Origin: Pseudomonas sp. GV071
GTDB taxonomy: Bacteria; Pseudomonadota; Gammaproteobacteria; Pseudomonadales; Pseudomonadaceae
Length of the DNA: 64,000 nucleotides
Assembly: GCF_003050835.1 (NCBI RefSeq)
Contig: NZ_QAOJ01000019.1
Span: 1 to 64,000, forward strand
Reading direction: 5' to 3'
The notes below the pieces were generated by a model that saw only the letters and a program-made list of their open reading frames with translations, was not told the origin of the DNA and did not search any database. Positions 24,640 through 32,960 of the stretch are shown here, piece after piece. Position numbers and translations under genes: made by a program. Position 1 is the stretch's first letter, and each line of letters opens with the position of its first letter.

Positions 24640-25494
24640 TCACACAGGCTTCTTTGCACGCGGCTTACGCTTGGCCGCCGCATTTTGCTGCTTCTGGGAA
24701 AGCTGCCGCTCTAAGGTATCGCCCCTAGCTTGTTGCGCGGCTGCTTTCTGTTCAGCCTGGCTGAGCTCGACCTGTATCGCAGCCAATCGGCGTTGGACTT
24801 GCTCCAGTTGACGGTTGGCAGACTTGAGTTGCGCAAGAACGCCTTTGTTTTCCTCGCGGGCACGATCTACTTCGCGGTGAGCACGCTCCTCTACACCTCG
24901 TGCATAAATTTCCTGGGCTTCCCTTTCTCGTTCCGCCTTTATCTGAGCGTTCTGCAACTGCTCTTGGAGCGTCAGCCCCTGTTGCTGTGCGGAATCACGC
25001 TCGCTAACTAGTGTTGCTCGCTGCTGTACCAAATCTTCAATTTGCAGCTGGCGATGTTCCAACAAAAGCTCCAGATCAGCTAAACGTGTCTCGGCTGATT
25101 GCCTGGCATCGGCTGCTTCAGCCGCACGTTGGCGAAAAGTGGCCGACTCACGCCGTGCCTGCTCCTCAACCTCAGCAACTCGCTCACGCTCGGCCGCGAC
25201 GACCTGACGTTGATCGCTAAGGCTGAGTTCGGCGACGCCGGATGCCAGGTGAATTGCTTGCTGCCACACCTGCACAAACGCTTGCGACACCTCCGCCGGC
25301 AACGCCGGCAGACGTGTTTCCCCGCTAAGTCGCTCGGCGAGCCGCGCCCACCAGATATCAAGCAGCCCGCCAACGCGCGCCGGACTGCCCCGTCCGAGTT
25401 CTAGCCGCACACGTTCAACCGTGGGGCGCTCACCGCGTGCCAACACAGCGTCAGCAGCCGCAAACACGTCAGTTTCGGGTACGCCTACCGCCAT
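24640..25494 (-). CDS. KfrA-domain coiled-coil DNA-binding protein, TnpT-like
   Basis: 284 residues. The first 60 match the KfrA N-terminal DNA-binding domain (VFAAADAVLARGERPTVERVRLELGRGSPARVG); about residues 95-265 form a long Glu/Gln/Ala/Arg-rich coiled coil, ending in the basic tail AAAKRKPRAKKPV. It is divergent from a tyrosine recombinase with a near-perfect palindrome between, the same layout as tnpT/tnpS with the res site in Tn4651-type transposons, where TnpT assists cointegrate resolution. KfrA-like plasmid proteins are the alternative. Domain is clear; the TnpT role is inferred from layout. Confidence 0.75.
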   Translation of the reverse strand: MAVGVPETDVFAAADAVLARGERPTVERVRLELGRGSPARVGGLLDIWWARLAERLSGETRLPALPAEVSQAFVQVWQQAIHLASGVAELSLSDQRQVVAAERERVAEVEEQARRESATFRQRAAEAADARQSAETRLADLELLLEHRQLQIEDLVQQRATLVSERDSAQQQGLTLQEQLQNAQIKAEREREAQEIYARGVEERAHREVDRAREENKGVLAQLKSANRQLEQVQRRLAAIQVELSQAEQKAAAQQARGDTLERQLSQKQQNAAAKRKPRAKKPV

Positions 25495-25514
25495 GGTTCA
25501 CCTCGGGCTATATT

Positions 25515-25543
25515 AGGTCTGATAATGAAAGATTATCCGACCT
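25515..25543. repeat. 12-bp inverted repeat between TnpT-like and TnpS-like genes
   Basis: AGGTCTGATAAT-GAAAG-ATTATCCGACCT: arms match at 11 of 12 positions with a 5-bp spacer, midway between the divergent starts. Size fits a tyrosine recombinase core site (two inverted binding arms around a crossover), or the operator of the KfrA-like protein. A further GATAATGG half-site follows at 25553. Confidence 0.65.
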
Positions 25544-25572
25544 TATTTGATTGATAATGGAATAATAATACG

Positions 25573-26694
25573 TTGAACGTATTGGAAATTACACAGCAGC
25601 TTCCGTTGAGCGACGAACCGCTGCTAGAGCCGCATTTGCTCGCTGAAAGCGCCCAGGAAGCCGCCAAGGCGTTCATCGCCGGCGGCACTGCAGCGAACAC
25701 TGTTCGAAGTTATCAAAGCGCCCTCACCTACTGGTCCGCCTGGTTGCGACTGCGTTACGGCGTCGCATTGGGCGATAAGGCGTTGCCCGCAGAACTGGTT
25801 ATTCAATTCATCGTCGATCACTTGGCGCGCCCTCTAGAAGACGGCTCATGGACGCATCTACTGCCTGCGTCGATCGACGCAGCGCTGGTAGCAGCGCGCG
25901 TGAAGGCAAAGCCTGGTCCGCTGGCGCATAGCACTGTCAGCCATCGTCTAGCGGTGCTAAGCAAATGGCATCGACTCAACGATTGGGATAGTCCCGTCGA
26001 AATGCCTGCGGTTAAAACCCTACTGCGAGATGCCCGAAAGGCACAGGTGCGCCAGGGCATAACCGTACGCAAGAAGACGGCTGTGGTGGCTGAGCCTTTA
26101 CAAGCAATGCTGGCCACGTGCACAGATGGCGTACGCGGAATTCGAGACCGCTCCCTCCTCCTTCTAACCTGGAGCGGCGGCGGCCGTCGGCGATCAGAAG
26201 TGGTAGCCATGCAAATAGGCGATGTCCGCGCGCTAGACGCTGACACGTGGCTTTATGCATTGGGAGCTACGAAAACCGATAGCAGTGGTGCTAGGCGGGA
26301 AAAACCCCTACGCGGGCAGGCAGCCGTCGCGCTAGCGGAATGGCTGGCGGTCGCCCCTGCTGATTCGGGGCCTCTGTTCAGGCGCATGTTTAAGGGAGAC
26401 AAGGTAAGTACTCTTGGCCTTTCAACCGATCAGGTCGCGCGCATTGTGAAACGGCGGGCAAAGCTGGCTGATTTGGACGGTAACTGGGCTGCTCACAGCC
26501 TTAGATCGGGCTTCGTGACAGAGGCTGGCCGGCAAGGAGTACCTTTAGCCGAGGTCATGGCGATGACTGAACATCGCAGCGTTGGAACAGTTATGGGGTA
26601 CTTTCAAGTCGGCACTCTTTTGAACAGCCGCGCAACGACCCTGCTAGCCGAACCGTTAACTCCGCCTGATCAGCGCGAACACGAGCACGGCTAG
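25573..26694 (+). CDS. Tyrosine recombinase, TnpS-like
   Basis: 373 residues from TTG 25573, the only plausible start in this frame. SAM-like N-terminal domain (TVRSYQSALTYWSAWLRL) then catalytic domain with a complete set: Arg near 206 in GGGRRRSEV, H308-R311 in AHSLRSGF, H334 in MTEHRSVG and nucleophile Tyr 343 in VMGYFQVG. It should therefore be active. Paired with the KfrA-like gene, it resembles the TnpS/TnpT resolution system of Tn4651-like Tn3-family elements, yet no tnpA transposase is nearby, so the pair may be a relic or have been taken over by another element. Confidence 0.82.
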   Translation: MNVLEITQQLPLSDEPLLEPHLLAESAQEAAKAFIAGGTAANTVRSYQSALTYWSAWLRLRYGVALGDKALPAELVIQFIVDHLARPLEDGSWTHLLPASIDAALVAARVKAKPGPLAHSTVSHRLAVLSKWHRLNDWDSPVEMPAVKTLLRDARKAQVRQGITVRKKTAVVAEPLQAMLATCTDGVRGIRDRSLLLLTWSGGGRRRSEVVAMQIGDVRALDADTWLYALGATKTDSSGARREKPLRGQAAVALAEWLAVAPADSGPLFRRMFKGDKVSTLGLSTDQVARIVKRRAKLADLDGNWAAHSLRSGFVTEAGRQGVPLAEVMAMTEHRSVGTVMGYFQVGTLLNSRATTLLAEPLTPPDQREHEHG

Positions 26695-26970
26695 TCACCC
26701 ACCACAAATCAAGCCGAGCCGAGCCGAATAGCGCAACATATGACGACGAAGGCGAGTTATGAATAATTTTGCGTGCTTTAACTACCGATCACTCAACCTA
26801 TAGATTGGGGACACCTATTCGACATGCCGCAATCGCCATGAGTTAGTAGATCAAGGAGTGATAGCTGGCGCCCCATATTTCGATTAATTCTAACTAAATC
26901 CTTGGAAGTACGCGCATACCACGATAATAGAGATTAGCTTTCAACTACTAATCAGCTTGGGGTACAAAGC
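26695..26970. other. Gene-free border where base composition drops
   Basis: 276 bp without a gene. It begins with three tandem copies of GCCGA (26713-26727) and then becomes AT-rich, the composition that continues to 32.5 kb. No terminal inverted repeat matching the right end of the TniABQ element was found here, so the left end of that element is not fixed. Confidence 0.5.
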
Positions 26971-27573
26971 ATGAGAACTGACGGCAAATCGATAGCTCCA
27001 GTTACTAGGCTAAAGGTTCATACCGTGTTCAGCCTCGCAGCGGACCCTCGAGATTGCATTCATGAAGAACTTGTACGAACTTATCGGATGAGAGTGATGG
27101 CCTTTGACGAGCGCAGCAGCTATGACTTAGAGGAGGTGCAAGTCGGACTGCTACATATCCAGATCCTGCGTTTCGGTGTAGCACTCGATCTCGGATATGA
27201 CCCCGCAGACTTAGCTAAAGAGGTAAGCGAAGATGTCTTCAGAATCTATTCGGCGCTTCAGGAAGACTTCGGAAACATAGGCGACGGAATGAATCAAAAT
27301 TGTCTCATGGTGTCGCACCTGTCTTTCGACGAGCCCTATCGAGGCAGTACCTTTGAATTAAGCACGCTTAGAACTGCCTTGATCGGGTTAAGCTCAGGTG
27401 TGTCTCGTGTGTTTCTTCCTCTAAGCGTGGTTAATCCTCACATAAACCCTAGGGACCTCAAAGAACTGAATGCCACTGCTCTGCCGTTTTGCAAACTAGG
27501 GTTTAAGCCGCTTAAGTTGGGAAGTTGTATTCTATGGCTCGACCTAGAGTTGCTCAGTTTTTGGAAGGCATAA
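26971..27573 (+). CDS. Hypothetical protein of the AT-rich element
   Basis: 200 residues, not recognised. The C-terminal FCKLGFKPLKLGSCILWLDLELL looks like the end of a GNAT acetyltransferase fold, and LVRTYRMRVMAFDERSSYD could be the fold's early helix, but no acetyl-CoA P-loop is obvious. Codon use is AT-rich like the tni genes, and it precedes the tyrosine-recombinase-like gene by 45 bp on the same strand, so both may be cargo or regulators of the element. Confidence 0.6.
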   Translation: MRTDGKSIAPVTRLKVHTVFSLAADPRDCIHEELVRTYRMRVMAFDERSSYDLEEVQVGLLHIQILRFGVALDLGYDPADLAKEVSEDVFRIYSALQEDFGNIGDGMNQNCLMVSHLSFDEPYRGSTFELSTLRTALIGLSSGVSRVFLPLSVVNPHINPRDLKELNATALPFCKLGFKPLKLGSCILWLDLELLSFWKA

Positions 27574-27598
27574 AATCGCAAAAATGGCAGTGGGAAAC

Positions 27599-27613
27599 GA
27601 GAGAGAGAGAGAG
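27599..27613 (+). repeat. (GA)7 dinucleotide tract serving as ribosome site
   Basis: Seven GA units plus G, 5 bp before the TTG start of the recombinase-like gene. The purine tract supplies the Shine-Dalgarno sequence; changes in repeat number would change its length and so could alter translation. Confidence 0.6.
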
Positions 27614-27618
27614 CAAAA

Positions 27619-28565
27619 TTGGATTACTCGACTAAATATCTGCGCTGGCTCGCAGCGAAGAGATTGCTTGAGTCTCAAGGAATTGAGTCTCCGCCCTTTA
27701 CTCAGCTGAAAAAAACGCTCAGTAAAAACACTTTGAAATCTTATGCTGACGCTGTGAGACGCTATCAATTTATATGCGGAGGCCCTTTGCCAGCAAAAAC
27801 GGAAAACATTCTCAAGTATTTAAACGCTCAAAAACAATCAATGTCTCCAGGGTCGTTGAAAGTTTTTATTGCTGCAATATCCAAATGGCACAGCGACATT
27901 CACTTTGAAGACCCTACACAGCATTTAGCCGTACGCATACTAATGGACCACATACAGAACACAAGCAGCCACGAGAAGCGAAGCCAACTGCGCATAGAAT
28001 TTTCAGATCTAAAAAAAATGATGGGCTTCCTTGATGAGGTCTCTTACGAAGATAAAGTAGAAGACTTTCTGCCTCACTCGGTTAAATACTTATCTTCTAC
28101 AAGAAATAAATGCATACTGCTGCTAGGCTATTGGTGCTCGCTCACCCATCAACAGATTGTGAACATTCATTTCAGCGACCTGCAATTTAGCGATAATGGA
28201 TTAAGTATTAGACTATCTGACCTCCCCGGCGAGGATAAACATATTTTCGTTAGACGAAAGAAATGCTGCTGTCCCACTAGATCGATAGAAGAATGGATTA
28301 GTGCTTCCTTATTGAAGAAAGGCCCCTTATTTCGAAAAATTTCCAGATGGGGAATAGAGACGGGATGTCTCGCACCTGAATCACTGAACTCAATTGTGAG
28401 CTCAATTTCAAAACAGGCGGGAACTGCGAACATATTCACTTATACTGCGGTACGAAAAGGTCTTGCTGTGAGCAAAAATAATATCAATAAAAAAAGATCA
28501 ACGAATTTTTGAGGAGAAGATCCGGTCATCTGAAAATAAACAGCGCTGCTGATTACGCGCGCTAG
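27619..28565 (+). CDS. Tyrosine-recombinase-like protein requiring a -1 frameshift
   Basis: Frame 0 runs 297 codons from TTG to a TGA at 28510. It has a phage-integrase-like N-terminal SAM domain (LSKNTLKSYADAVRRYQFIC) and catalytic-type domain, but stops before the expected His/Tyr motif. A -1 shift at the A7 tract 28489-28495 continues as KINEFLRRRSGHLKINSAAD then YAR, ending at TAG 28565: SGH and a Tyr 9 residues later, exactly the box II spacing. The product would be about 315 residues. Arg I (CSLTHQQ in place of GLRxSE) and the H of HxxR (TAVR) are not conserved, so activity is doubtful. It could be programmed slippage, decay or an assembly error. Confidence 0.65.
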
Positions 28566-28571
28566 GTAAAA

Positions 28572-29627
28572 TTAAGAGTTATCCACAAACCTTTTGCACA
28601 GGGCTCGCAGCTCCAAAGGATACATTTGAATTCGACTTTCAAACCACCTCCTTCCTCCAACTTCCGGATTGCCCGAAACCAACAGATATAAAAGCGCTTT
28701 ATTTTTTGGAATCATCATACCCTTATAGCCTAACAAAATTCTCACACGATCCCAGCGTTTTGCCGCACCAGGCAATCCTAAAAGGAAAGAAATAATTGCT
28801 AAGGCCAAAAGTCGAGGGTATGGCTCCTTTATTTCTAGGTGAGCTGAGAACCTATCATCCTCGTGCCTGAATACTGTTCTCTCAACTGAAAAGTTTCGGC
28901 CTGTTATTTTTTTTGCAACTTGAAAGCAAAAAGGGCGAGGCTCAACATAATGAGTATGGCCTCTTAATATGAGCGAAAATAAATCGTATACAACAGCAAG
29001 CTCAGGACCAGCAATGCTCTCCTCCCAAGCGACAAGTAGCATAATTCTCTGTTGAAGCAATAGAGCTAAATTAACAACCTCATGATCAAGTCTGCTCAAT
29101 AAAGCAGCACCATTTACCGAGGACTTCGCGTGAATTGGCCAGACTGAAGACGTGACTTCATGCTGATACTCTTGATCAATGACAATTCGGCAAGCTTCAG
29201 TGGCCCTATGCTCCGTAGATCTACTTAAATTAAAACCAAGGCTGCACATTTTAGTACCGTGGATCTCGCAAATCACGTACCAACCGTAAGACCAAGCCTC
29301 TCTCCAAACCGCTGTTTTAACTGCTTTCATGTCACCCTTTACGCAGTCTGAGCAGAAATTAACTCGCCTTAAGGGCGGCGCGAGCATGAACCCCGTTTTT
29401 GATTTAGACCTGAAAAAAATATCTGGAGGCGCAAAAGGTAGTAAAGCAATAAGCTCCGAAATTTCTGAGTCTGAGTAATAGTCAATATCACTAACCTCAG
29501 GAGATTCCAGTAGCCTCCGAACGCCTTTGATATTGACATTAGCCCCATCCTGTGAGGCGTAAACTATCTGTCTCTCAAGCCAAGAGGATATGGTCTCACC
29601 AACTTCAAATTCAGTCACTAATTCCAC
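28572..29627 (-). CDS. tniQ: TniQ/TnsD-like target-selection protein
   Basis: 351 residues. VGETISSWLERQ at the start is the TniQ hallmark (GExxxSWLxR), followed by a zinc-finger-like FCSDCVKGD then VICEIHGTKM (CxxC...CxxH) at about 92-130. TniQ/TnsD proteins choose the target in Tn5053/Tn7-like transposition. The GTG start abuts the tniB stop; GTG at 29618 has a better AGGTGG site and is a fair alternative. Third gene of tniA-tniB-tniQ on the minus strand. Confidence 0.8.
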   Translation of the reverse strand: MELVTEFEVGETISSWLERQIVYASQDGANVNIKGVRRLLESPEVSDIDYYSDSEISELIALLPFAPPDIFFRSKSKTGFMLAPPLRRVNFCSDCVKGDMKAVKTAVWREAWSYGWYVICEIHGTKMCSLGFNLSRSTEHRATEACRIVIDQEYQHEVTSSVWPIHAKSSVNGAALLSRLDHEVVNLALLLQQRIMLLVAWEESIAGPELAVVYDLFSLILRGHTHYVEPRPFCFQVAKKITGRNFSVERTVFRHEDDRFSAHLEIKEPYPRLLALAIISFLLGLPGAAKRWDRVRILLGYKGMMIPKNKALLYLLVSGNPEVGGRRWFESRIQMYPLELRALCKRFVDNS

Positions 29628-30509
29628 CTACTCAGAAAAAGGCATATCCCGGCCCTTCTTGATCAACTCCAAATCTATTTCTTCACGCCCTTCTAGAACT
29701 GCCCATGATGCTGCGTTACACAGGATTTTAACAATCGCATCCAGCACGCCGTCCGACTCTTTAATTAAGTGCCTTACAATTGCCGGCTTTCCTAACTTGG
29801 ATGGAGATTTAAGAGGAAATGTCATAGCATAACTTTCGACAAACGAACGAACACCTTGCTCGTCTTGCCAGCGGGCCAATTCAATCTTGGTGAACCTCCG
29901 AGAAAACTGAGCATCAGAATCGATAGCATCATGGCAGTCCTCAGTACCGAGCCCTATTACTATGAGGTGATAAGGCGACCCCGAAAGCTCTTTTAATAGC
30001 TTCATATTTTTAGCTTGATCCGAGCGATTAGCATGGAGCATGTCATTCACTTCGTCTAACACTATCCCTCGGACATTACGCGCTGATAAAGCTGCAGCGA
30101 TTCTTCCATCCTCAGTTTTTCCGCTCCGGTATATGTTCCCTGTAAGAGCGCCTACTAAATCATCGCTAAAGACTTTATGGCCTGTCGCGTGCCTTGCTCT
30201 GATGGTCATTGAGGCAAGAATCTCTTCATTATTATTACCTCCACTACCGTGCAACTTTACAATTCTCTGGTAAATTGAGCTCTTCCCCATCCCTCCAGCG
30301 GAAGAAATTAGTAAGCAAGGAGATTGATGCTTGTCAGGCAAGCGCATCATATATCTGACGTATGCTAATATTTTAGCAGCCTGAGGGTATTCCACCCAAA
30401 TATCCTCGTTTATGGCTTGAATGCGTATCGCGTCTTCGGCCTCAACGATTATTCTGCGAGATGGAACAACATGAGCATATTTATCTGAGTCACTCATATC
30501 AGCCCTCAT
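29628..30509 (-). CDS. tniB: TniB-like AAA+ ATPase
   Basis: 293 residues. Walker A SSAGGMGKSS (about 69-78), Walker B VRGIVLDEVND (146-156), sensor-like VIGLGTED, and an arginine finger region FSRRFTKIELARWQ. It is the transposition regulator (TnsC/TniB/MuB role) that links target DNA, TniQ and transposase using ATP. It overlaps the tniA stop by 4 bp (ATGA). Confidence 0.88.
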   Translation of the reverse strand: MRADMSDSDKYAHVVPSRRIIVEAEDAIRIQAINEDIWVEYPQAAKILAYVRYMMRLPDKHQSPCLLISSAGGMGKSSIYQRIVKLHGSGGNNNEEILASMTIRARHATGHKVFSDDLVGALTGNIYRSGKTEDGRIAAALSARNVRGIVLDEVNDMLHANRSDQAKNMKLLKELSGSPYHLIVIGLGTEDCHDAIDSDAQFSRRFTKIELARWQDEQGVRSFVESYAMTFPLKSPSKLGKPAIVRHLIKESDGVLDAIVKILCNAASWAVLEGREEIDLELIKKGRDMPFSE

Positions 30510-32332
30510 ACGTCCACTGGAAAAAAATTAACTGCGGACGTGTAGTTCTCCGGCTCAGACAGTTCTTCTATGTTGACGCATGCAGGCATTGCTCTTGCCG
30601 CAACATCGAACCCTGTTGCATTTTCTCGATGCTCCTTCGTTTTTTTAGCTTTTTTTGTTAAAGCTTTTGATCTGTCAACCAACTCCCGATTTTTACGCAC
30701 CATAAGAAACACTTCTTCAGAGGTGGCTCTTGATCCGCTTTTTCGGTCGCGAGCTAGCTCTCTTTTAGCTGACTTAAGTTCCTCAAGCGAAACATTAGGG
30801 CGGGTTATATCGCTGTAAGCAACTTGGATGTATCGCCCGCCCGATGGGTTAACCCATACATGTCGCAATGAGTACGGATTATACTTGACCGAATGTTTTC
30901 TATTTGAGATGAACGAAGCCAGTGCAGGCGACCAATACTTAACACCCCAAATCTCTATCCCTTGCCTAGAAATAACCCTTCTCTGCTCTGGCAGGAAGTC
31001 GATCATAAAATCATTGGCGTTATTAATCAGAGCGGGATGGGACAACGCCCCTTTATCATCGGTCCAACCCTCGATCCATTTTTCATGAGGGCTTTTACCA
31101 TTTAGCATTCGATGCTTAGTATGATGATACGCCTGAATGGCACGAGCAAACCAAAGCCTAAACTCCGAAAATGTTAGACACGCCTTCCCTTCGCTATCGT
31201 AGTCACCCCTTAATACCACATTAGACAGTGTCATTCCGGGTAAGAAATTAATATAACTCATATTGAGAGTTCCATTTAGACGTTCGATATGACCACCCCA
31301 CCATGGCTTACCAATCGGCCTCCAAGCTAGTTTTATATTGTTTTTCTTGGCAGCAATTCGAAAAGGCGTGGACTTAAATTCTTTAGCGTTGTCCATTGCT
31401 ATTTCTTCGGGCTTTCCGTAATAAGGATATTTAATATCCTCGTCCTCAAGCGCCTCAATCCATTTGCCCTTCGGAAGCACTGCATGACTGATTGCCATTG
31501 CCACGTTATAAGAGCTTGGCGCATCGAGAGAAAGGTAATAACCCGGGACAACTCTAGAGTTAATATCTATAATTAAGGTCGCCCATGGCCTGCACAGAGG
31601 CTTTCGGGTTTTTTCGTCAACTATAATACAATCGATCATACAATGATCCATTTGCCATTTAGCAAGGGGTCGCTCGGATATATTGCTCTTTGGTCGAGCC
31701 GCATATTTATCATTTGCTCGTTTGAAACCAATTTTTGATCTTGCGAGATCCGATTCAGGCAACTCATATAATCTTTTTTTAATACTTGTGTACGACGGCG
31801 CCTGTTCACCAGCACATCGGCACATTTCTTCCACTCTTTTGTATATGCTGACTATTGTGCTGCCCGGCCCCTTCCATTCACTCTTAATCGCGGCACTAAT
31901 TATGGCTTCGATATTTTGAGGTAAAAATTTCGTACCTGCCGGCCTTCCTCTCTTCGCTCTAAGAAGTGTCTTTGGACCTTCATTTTCGTCATATTGACGC
32001 AGAAGGACGTATGTCTGAGGCACACTCAGAGATAACGAAGAAGTTAATTCCTTGAAGGCACCCTTTCTTTCAGGTTGCTGCAGATACTGCTTAATTTTTT
32101 CGTGACGAGATTCGGCAAGCTCCCACTCAGCTAAAGAAGCTCCGGTTTGTTTTTTACGCGGTTCTGCTCCCAAGATTGAGGTCGGGGGGACTGGTTCGAG
32201 GTTAGACGGCTCAGTCTCGATGAATTTGTGATCCGACTCACAGTAGAGTTGCACAGAGGTTTCGCTCAGCGAGGAGACGTATGCCCACACGCGGCCTCCA
32301 TACAAAAAACGATCACCCTTTTGTATTTTCAT
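30506..32332 (-). CDS. tniA: TniA-like DDE transposase
   Basis: 608 residues from MKIQKGDRFLYGGRV (the frame is open 19 codons more). N-terminal helix-turn-helix DNA-binding segments, an integrase core with D229 (KWQMDHCMID), D314 (IAMDNAKEF) and E350 (GGHIERLNG), a DD(35)E spacing as in Tn7 TnsB, TniA and Mu, then the Mu-transposase C-terminal beta barrel. All three catalytic acids are present. It sits closest to the right end of the element, as in Tn5053/Tn402. Ribosome site is weak. Confidence 0.9.
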   Translation of the reverse strand: MKIQKGDRFLYGGRVWAYVSSLSETSVQLYCESDHKFIETEPSNLEPVPPTSILGAEPRKKQTGASLAEWELAESRHEKIKQYLQQPERKGAFKELTSSLSLSVPQTYVLLRQYDENEGPKTLLRAKRGRPAGTKFLPQNIEAIISAAIKSEWKGPGSTIVSIYKRVEEMCRCAGEQAPSYTSIKKRLYELPESDLARSKIGFKRANDKYAARPKSNISERPLAKWQMDHCMIDCIIVDEKTRKPLCRPWATLIIDINSRVVPGYYLSLDAPSSYNVAMAISHAVLPKGKWIEALEDEDIKYPYYGKPEEIAMDNAKEFKSTPFRIAAKKNNIKLAWRPIGKPWWGGHIERLNGTLNMSYINFLPGMTLSNVVLRGDYDSEGKACLTFSEFRLWFARAIQAYHHTKHRMLNGKSPHEKWIEGWTDDKGALSHPALINNANDFMIDFLPEQRRVISRQGIEIWGVKYWSPALASFISNRKHSVKYNPYSLRHVWVNPSGGRYIQVAYSDITRPNVSLEELKSAKRELARDRKSGSRATSEEVFLMVRKNRELVDRSKALTKKAKKTKEHRENATGFDVAARAMPACVNIEELSEPENYTSAVNFFPVDV

Positions 32333-32421
32333 GACCAATGAACTTTGGTTTAAAAGTAATAATTCAAGCAGAACCCTACTTAAACACAATAAAAACTGCT
32401 CCTGGGTCGGTTAGTGATGAC

Positions 32422-32462
32422 TCAGAATCTGCAAAAAATTATAATTATCAGAAGGTTGCAAA
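32422..32462. repeat. Repeated motifs at the right end, probable TniA binding sites
   Basis: TCAGAATCTGCAAA (32422-32435) and TCAGAAGGTTGCAAA (32448-32462) are two similar motifs in the same orientation, 26 bp apart, between the tniA start and the element edge. Arrays of transposase-binding repeats at the ends are a feature of Tn7/Tn5053 relatives. The region also must hold the tniA promoter. Confidence 0.55.
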
Positions 32463-32494
32463 TTATTCTTTTTAAGCACTTACGACAAATTTAC

Positions 32495-32510
32495 CCTGGG
32501 CAAACCCAGG
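32495..32510. terminator. Hairpin at the right border of the element
   Basis: CCTGGG-CAAA-CCCAGG, perfect 6-bp stem, 4-bp loop, a few bases beyond the AT-rich block. It lies downstream of the minus-strand gene at 32619-32861 and may be its terminator, though no T-run follows. Insertion beside a terminator hairpin is a known habit of Tn7-like elements. Confidence 0.45.
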
Positions 32511-32618
32511 ATCGCCTCAGCCCAAGCCTGTCCTCCACGAATTGCCCGTTGTGAAGGATCGGCTGGAACGTCGGCCGGTATGGCGTTGAACGGTACTGTG
32601 AAACGGTCTTGCTGTGGC

Positions 32619-32861
32619 TCAGCCCTTGGGCATCACCACGGTATGTGCGTGAAACCCTTTGGTCTTCAGGTCCAGCATCAGTTGAGTAATGTCCGGGCCA
32701 CCCATCCAGGTGTCGCCCATGTGGTATTGCGTGGTGCCGCTGGTGATTTCGCCAGTGCCCAGGTAGTCACGGGCTTCCTTGGGCAGTGCTGACAGTTCGA
32801 CGCCAACCTTGGCGTAGACTTCCTTGCCGGTCGTTCTGTTTTTGAAAAGACTGGCTCTCAT
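32619..32861 (-). CDS. Conserved hypothetical small protein
   Basis: 80 residues beginning MRASLFKNRTTGKEVYAKVGVELSALP. It is soluble, with no signal or recognised domain, and GC-rich codons like the core genome. It is the first host gene after the mobile element; its 3' side (about 130 bp) runs into the insertion border. Confidence 0.65.
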   Translation of the reverse strand: MRASLFKNRTTGKEVYAKVGVELSALPKEARDYLGTGEITSGTTQYHMGDTWMGGPDITQLMLDLKTKGFHAHTVVMPKG

Positions 32862-32960
32862 GGGTATTCCTTAAAGGCGATATGCCCCGTCACTGTACGC
32901 TACCAGCCGCCAAATCCCCGCAAGAATCTGTGACTGCAACGCATGCTGCTGGCGCCAGCC

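Larger units (their letters stand above)
26700..32490. mobile_element. Tn7/Tn5053-like (TniABQ) element, left end uncertain
   Basis: AT-rich block holding tniA, tniB, tniQ, a tyrosine-recombinase-like gene and one hypothetical gene. The right end is placed near 32490, where AT-rich sequence with repeated motifs gives way to GC-rich host sequence. The left limit is set only by composition; the TnpS/TnpT pair and the metal cassette may also be cargo. No target duplication could be identified. Confidence 0.65.

Noticed and set aside
27599..27613. GA tract as a microsatellite artefact
   Set aside because: It is correctly placed as the ribosome site of the next gene, so it is kept as a feature.
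32480..32495. TGTCG-type Tn7/Tn402 terminal sequence and 5-bp target duplication at the right end
   Set aside because: TGTCG can be read on the minus strand at 32490, but no matching left end or duplication was found, so the exact terminus is not claimed.
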